Shown piece after piece: positions 60,540 through 64,000 of a stretch of DNA of 64,000 nucleotides. Origin of the DNA: Emergencia sp. (GTDB lineage: Bacteria > Bacillota > Clostridia > Peptostreptococcales > Anaerovoracaceae); contig JALEOD010000024.1 in NCBI GenBank assembly GCA_022767345.1, positions 1-64,000 of the forward strand, read 5' to 3'. The notes under the pieces were generated by a model that had not been told where the DNA came from, searched no databases, and saw nothing but the letters and a program-made list of their open reading frames with translations. A program made the position numbers and the translations under genes. The stretch's first letter is position 1; each line of letters starts with the position of its first letter.

Positions 60540-61913
60540 TTACTTTCCTAAACAAAATCTAGAAAACACTTCATTTATAATATCATCCTGCACCGTCTCG
60601 CCGATAATTTCCCCAAGAGATTCATACGCACTGTTAATATCAATTTCAATAAATTCCAATGCTTCTCCCATCCCAGTCATAGAAATCGCATCCTGCAGAG
60701 ATTTTTCAGCTTTCACTAAAATATCTTTATGTCTCACATTGGTTACGATGAGATTATTATTTTGACTCACCTTTCCATCATATACCATGGAAACTATTTT
60801 CTGTTCAATATCCGCAATCCCTTCCTGGGTTTCCATAGAAGCTCTCATCACGGAAACATCTGGCAAAATTTCTTTAACTGCTTGCTCATCAATTTTTGCA
60901 GGAAGGTCAATCTTATTCAAAATCACAATAGTTTTCTCTTCATCAATCAGCTCCATAATTTCTCTGTCTTCTTCAGAAAAATCTTTACTGCTGTCCAGGA
61001 TGAAAATAACTAAATCAGCCTGATGAAAAGATTCCCTTGATCTTTCAATACCGATTTTTTCAATAATATCGCTGGTTTCTCTGATGCCAGCAGTATCAGT
61101 CAATCTGACCGGAATACCCTTCACGCTGAGATGCTCTTCTATGGTATCTCTCGTAGTTCCGGGAATTTCCGTCACAATTGCTCTGGATTCACGGAGAAGA
61201 CTGTTCATCAAAGAAGATTTCCCCACATTAGGTTTTCCAATAATTGCCACAGCTAGACCGTTTTGAATAATTTTTCCTGTCTCTGCACTGGCTAACAGCT
61301 TGCTGATATCCGATTTAACTTCTGTCAAATCCTGGTTCAATTTTTCATAAGTAATTTGTTCAATATCATCATCAGGATAATCTATATTGACGGTAACATT
61401 TACTAAAATATCTACCAGTTTTTTTCTGATTTCTTTAATTCTATCTGAAAATATACCTTCCAGTTGATTCATTGCAACATCAAAAGTTTTATCAGTCTTT
61501 GCCCGAATCACATCAATTACCGCTTCTGCCTGGGATAAATCAAGACGCCCATTTAAAAAAGCACGCTTGGTAAACTCGCCCGGCTCTGCCATTCTTGCGC
61601 CGCTCTGCAGTACCAGTTCCAAAGTTTTACGAAGAGGCACCATGCCCCCGTGACAGTTTATTTCAACGACATCTTCTGTGGTATAAGTCTTTGGTCCTTT
61701 CATATAGACACAGAGTACTTCATCGACAATGTGGTTTGTCTCCGGATTTACAATATGTCCATAAGACATCTTTCTATTTTCTAAGGCTGAGGAACAATTT
61801 GCAGGGCGAAATACAGCCCTGAGTATTTCATAAGCACGCTCACCGCTGATTCTGATAATTCCAATACCACCCTCTCCCGGCGCAGTGGCAATTGCAGCAA
61901 TTGTATCTTCCAT
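60540..61913 (-). CDS. mnmE: tRNA modification GTPase MnmE (TrmE)
   Basis: About 457 residues from the ATG at 61913 after AAGGAG: formyl-THF-binding N-domain (TIAAIATAPGEGGIGIIRISG), helical domain, inserted G domain (IIGKPNVGKSSLMNSL, DTAGIRETSD, LNKIDL) and the C-terminal catalytic Cys motif FCLGK. Confidence 0.96.
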   Translation of the reverse strand: MEDTIAAIATAPGEGGIGIIRISGERAYEILRAVFRPANCSSALENRKMSYGHIVNPETNHIVDEVLCVYMKGPKTYTTEDVVEINCHGGMVPLRKTLELVLQSGARMAEPGEFTKRAFLNGRLDLSQAEAVIDVIRAKTDKTFDVAMNQLEGIFSDRIKEIRKKLVDILVNVTVNIDYPDDDIEQITYEKLNQDLTEVKSDISKLLASAETGKIIQNGLAVAIIGKPNVGKSSLMNSLLRESRAIVTEIPGTTRDTIEEHLSVKGIPVRLTDTAGIRETSDIIEKIGIERSRESFHQADLVIFILDSSKDFSEEDREIMELIDEEKTIVILNKIDLPAKIDEQAVKEILPDVSVMRASMETQEGIADIEQKIVSMVYDGKVSQNNNLIVTNVRHKDILVKAEKSLQDAISMTGMGEALEFIEIDINSAYESLGEIIGETVQDDIINEVFSRFCLGK

Positions 61914-61928
61914 TTTTTTCTCCTTGAA

Positions 61929-61955
61929 AAAAGAAGCCCGCATTTACTGCGGGCT
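61929..61955 (-). terminator. Terminator between jag and mnmE
   Basis: 8-bp stem AGCCCGCA / TGCGGGCT, 5-base loop, followed on the minus strand by CTTTTTT-like sequence. mnmE must therefore rely on read-through or its own start. Confidence 0.8.
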
Positions 61956-61962
61956 ATACAAG

Positions 61963-62766
61963 TTATTTAAGCTCAATGATAACCCTTCTGTACGGATCTT
62001 GTCCCTCGCTTCTTGTTGTAACGCGGGAGTTATGCTGAAGAGTTGCATGAATAACCTTACGTTCATAAGGATTCATCGGTTCAAGCCTTACACTTCTCTT
62101 AGTTTTTACTACTTTATCTGCAAGTCTGTTTGCCAGCTTTTCCAGAGTTTTTTCTCTCTTTGCTCTGTAATTTTCTGCATCTACAACGACTCTGATATAG
62201 TTATCTTCACCTTTATTCACAACCAGACTTGTTAAGTACTGAATTGCATCAAGGGTTTGTCCTCTTTTACCGATGATTGTACCGGAATCCTTACCCTGAA
62301 TATCGATGAAAACATTTTCATCGTTTGCTCTAGCAGAAATTTCAATTTCAAGACCCATCTGCTCTGTAACTTCATGAAGAAATTCCAAAGCAACATGGTT
62401 TTCTACAGGGAAAAGTTCTCCTGCTTCTTTTTCTACAGAAGATTTTCTTTCCGGCTTTGCTTTCTTTTCAGACTTTGCATGTTTCGGCGCTTTTTTCGCC
62501 TCAGCCTTTGGCTTTCTGATTTCTTCAGAATCCGGTTTTCTAACCTCAGGAGCAGCCTCTTTTAAAACAGGCTTTTCTTTTGGTTGTTCTACTGGTTTCT
62601 TCTTTTCAACTCTGACTAATGCCAGCTTAGAACCGATTCCAAAAAAACCTCTGGAAGGTTCTTCTAAAACCGTTACATCAACTTCGTCTATGGTCAATTT
62701 GAGTTCATCCAATGCCAGCTTTACAGCTGTTTCCACATCGGTTCCCCATTTTTCCGAAAACTCCAT
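61963..62766 (-). CDS. jag: KhpB/Jag RNA-binding protein (SpoIIIJ-associated)
   Basis: About 267 residues: Jag_N domain (EKWGTDVETAVKLALDELKLTIDEV), a Lys/Glu/Pro-rich linker (about 65-120), a KH domain (FIDIQGKDSGTIIGKRGQTLDAIQYL) and a C-terminal R3H domain (MNPYERKVIHATLQ). Binds many small RNAs and mRNAs with KhpA. ATG at 62766 has GGAGG 11 bases upstream; the ATG at 62784 is possible. It is next to yidC, as usual. Confidence 0.92.
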   Translation of the reverse strand: MEFSEKWGTDVETAVKLALDELKLTIDEVDVTVLEEPSRGFFGIGSKLALVRVEKKKPVEQPKEKPVLKEAAPEVRKPDSEEIRKPKAEAKKAPKHAKSEKKAKPERKSSVEKEAGELFPVENHVALEFLHEVTEQMGLEIEISARANDENVFIDIQGKDSGTIIGKRGQTLDAIQYLTSLVVNKGEDNYIRVVVDAENYRAKREKTLEKLANRLADKVVKTKRSVRLEPMNPYERKVIHATLQHNSRVTTRSEGQDPYRRVIIELK

Positions 62767-62789
62767 ATTAATTTTTTCCTCCATAGCTC

Positions 62790-63488
62790 TTACTTCTTCT
62801 TTTTCTTTTTATTCTTGTTCTTATTTTCTTTCAGAGCCTTTCTAAGCATGTTAAAACGCAAGTTAAAGAAAATCTGAATAAACTGACTCATAAACCAGTA
62901 AATTGCAAGACCGGATGGATAAGATCTTGCCAACCATACAATCATAATCGGAAAGAAGTACTTCATCATGTTGGTCATGAAGTTACCGCCAGCCATCTGA
63001 TTCGGATTGGTCTGCTGGTTCATCCAGAAAGAGAAGAATGTAGCAATACCAGCAGCGATTGGAAGAATCCAAAGGTCAGGCTGACTTAAGTCTTTAATCC
63101 AAAGGAATGGCTCATGGATTGCGAAGTACATACTCTCATCTGCAATATAAATCATTGGATTTCTGAGCAGTGCAAAGAGACCCATGATGACAATCATCTG
63201 CACAATCATCGGCAGACAGCCGCTCATTGGATTAAATCCTTCCTCTTTGTAAAGCTCCGCCATTTTCTCATTCAGAACTTCTTTGTTATTTGCGTATTTC
63301 CTCTGAAGCTCTTGAATCTTTGGCTGCATATCAGCCATACCCGCAGTAGATAAAATCTGTTTCTTATACACCGGATACAGGGCAATCTTTACGACTAAAG
63401 TAACAATAATCAAACAAATACCGTAATTTCCGATGAAACTATATAACTGCGTCAAAAGCCATCCCAAAGGAGTAGCTAATATTCCCAT
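62790..63488 (-). CDS. yidC: Membrane protein insertase YidC/OxaA
   Basis: About 232 residues from the ATG at 63488 after CGGAGGAAA. Five transmembrane helices: LLTQLYSFIGNYGICLIIVT, the cytoplasmic hairpin QPKIQELQRKYANNKEVLNE, NPMSGCLPMIVQMIVIMGLF and PSGLAIYWFMSQFIQIFFNL. Poly-Lys C-terminus. It lacks the lipoprotein signal of many Bacillus homologues, as in Clostridia. Confidence 0.93.
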   Translation of the reverse strand: MGILATPLGWLLTQLYSFIGNYGICLIIVTLVVKIALYPVYKKQILSTAGMADMQPKIQELQRKYANNKEVLNEKMAELYKEEGFNPMSGCLPMIVQMIVIMGLFALLRNPMIYIADESMYFAIHEPFLWIKDLSQPDLWILPIAAGIATFFSFWMNQQTNPNQMAGGNFMTNMMKYFFPIMIVWLARSYPSGLAIYWFMSQFIQIFFNLRFNMLRKALKENKNKNKKKKKK

Positions 63489-63502
63489 AAAAATTTCCTC
63501 CG

Positions 63503-63733
63503 TTATTTTAAAGGGTCGTAGCCGCCGGGATTGCCCGGATGACACTTTAAAATTCGTTTTATTCCTAAGTAACTACCCTTGATTACTCCATATTTCTGCA
63601 GAGCCTGTATAAAATATGCGGAGCAAGTAGGATAAAACCTACAGGTAGGCGGAAACAAGGGCGAAATACATTTCTGATATACCCGAATCAGGAAAATCAT
63701 GATTCCTTTAAAAAAACTGCTGATATATTTCAT
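63503..63733 (-). CDS. yidD: Membrane protein insertion efficiency factor YidD
   Basis: 76 residues from the ATG at 63733: [36 protein letters not shown] and [13 protein letters not shown], the three family hallmarks. The ATG overlaps the rnpA stop (ATGA), which decides the start against longer upstream readings. Confidence 0.93.
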   Translation of the reverse strand: MKYISSFFKGIMIFLIRVYQKCISPLFPPTCRFYPTCSAYFIQALQKYGVIKGSYLGIKRILKCHPGNPGGYDPLK

Positions 63734-64000
63734 GCTTTTTTCATTACCCCGGTTCTCTTCAGTGCCGATTCTAAAGACCTCTTTACATCCTGGCACTTAG
63801 CGTTGACAATAGTATTTCTTGCAATAAAAATCAAATCATAGCCTTCCGGAATTTTCAAATCTGTCAGTCTAAAACTTTCTTTCATTAAACGTCTGGCTCT
63901 ATTTCTCCTGACACTATTGCCAACTTTTTTGCTCGCTAAAAAAGCTTTTCTGGTGTAGGGAAGATTGTTTTTTCTGTAAAAAACAACTACATATCTGTCC
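63730..64000 (-). CDS. rnpA: Ribonuclease P protein component (partial, 5' end outside window)
   Basis: The last 89 codons are in the window, frame from 63999: [20 protein letters not shown], the RNase P signature [18 protein letters not shown], and [20 protein letters not shown]. The start lies beyond 64000. It is the protein cofactor that helps the catalytic RNA mature tRNA 5' ends. It overlaps yidD by four bases. Confidence 0.95.
   Translation of the reverse strand, partial: DRYVVVFYRKNNLPYTRKAFLASKKVGNSVRRNRARRLMKESFRLTDLKIPEGYDLIFIARNTIVNAKCQDVKRSLESALKRTGVMKKA

Overview
The window looks like a chromosomal segment of a strictly anaerobic, amino-acid-fermenting member of the Clostridia, moderate in GC. 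The pointers are a complete D-ornithine oxidative pathway, a [FeFe] hydrogenase, the sporulation-associated pair yabP/yabQ, a DnaD-type primosomal protein, LTA synthase, and the oriC-proximal order rnpA-yidD-yidC-jag-mnmE-mnmG-rsmG-noc-parA-parB. Anaerovoracaceae or a relative would fit, but I cannot fix the genus from sequence alone. The replication origin should lie just beyond the right edge: rnpA is cut by base 64000, and nearly everything from 43 to 64 kb is on the minus strand, pointing away from it.

Left part. Bases 1-133 hold the end of what looks like an IS256-type element, followed by an XRE regulator with tandem operators. Then come an amidohydrolase, an intact oppF and a 5'-truncated oppD whose transporter partners are missing. 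A DarA-like PII protein and a MetH-activation-like protein follow. From 5 to 15.2 kb is the ornithine block: racemase (orr), a MutL/GlmL-type chaperone, D-ornithine aminomutase (oraS, oraE), the 2-amino-4-oxopentanoate thiolase (ortA, ortB) and 2,4-diaminopentanoate dehydrogenase (ord). The block is headed by a clear sigma-54 promoter with a nested palindromic enhancer, and a PAS/AAA+/HTH activator gene lies directly upstream. At 17.0-18.3 kb a second sigma-54 activator has lost most of its receiver domain: a deletion has joined it out of frame to the start of an isochorismatase-type hydrolase gene, whose own sigma-54 promoter survives.

Middle part. An ArsR-type regulator and a KtrB/KtrA potassium system are followed by a second arginine/ornithine-related set (RocB-like M20 peptidase, arginine deiminase/DDAH-like hydrolase, M20D amidohydrolase, YfcC carrier) divergent from a GntR regulator. 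Then rlmH, a YycJ-type metallo-hydrolase, rnhA, a CofE-like ligase, an orphan membrane-anchored protein, a HipA-like kinase, a group-B-like [FeFe] hydrogenase, a large RND exporter, a cysteine desulfurase, envelope proteins and aroB.

Right part. LTA synthase, ksgA-rnmV, divIC, yabQ/yabP, a LysM/G5/M23 endopeptidase, an unusual DnaD protein fused to the N-terminal part of a helicase loader, dnaB, rplI, a gdpP without membrane segments, an SprT-like protein, and the parB-parA-noc / rsmG-mnmG-mnmE-jag-yidC-yidD-rnpA core with two parS sites.

Most notable: (1) a family of tandem hairpins with arms close to AAACRTTGACAAAATTGAC, in two intergenic arrays (9.2-9.45 kb and 18.56-18.83 kb) flanking the ornithine block, the first overlapping the 5' end of a gene for a possible PD-(D/E)XK nuclease; (2) two internal deletion scars; (3) a DnaD/loader fusion lacking an AAA+ domain; (4) sigma-54 promoters with long perfect palindromes; (5) a parS site inside a terminator hairpin. 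No tRNA, rRNA or CRISPR array was found.
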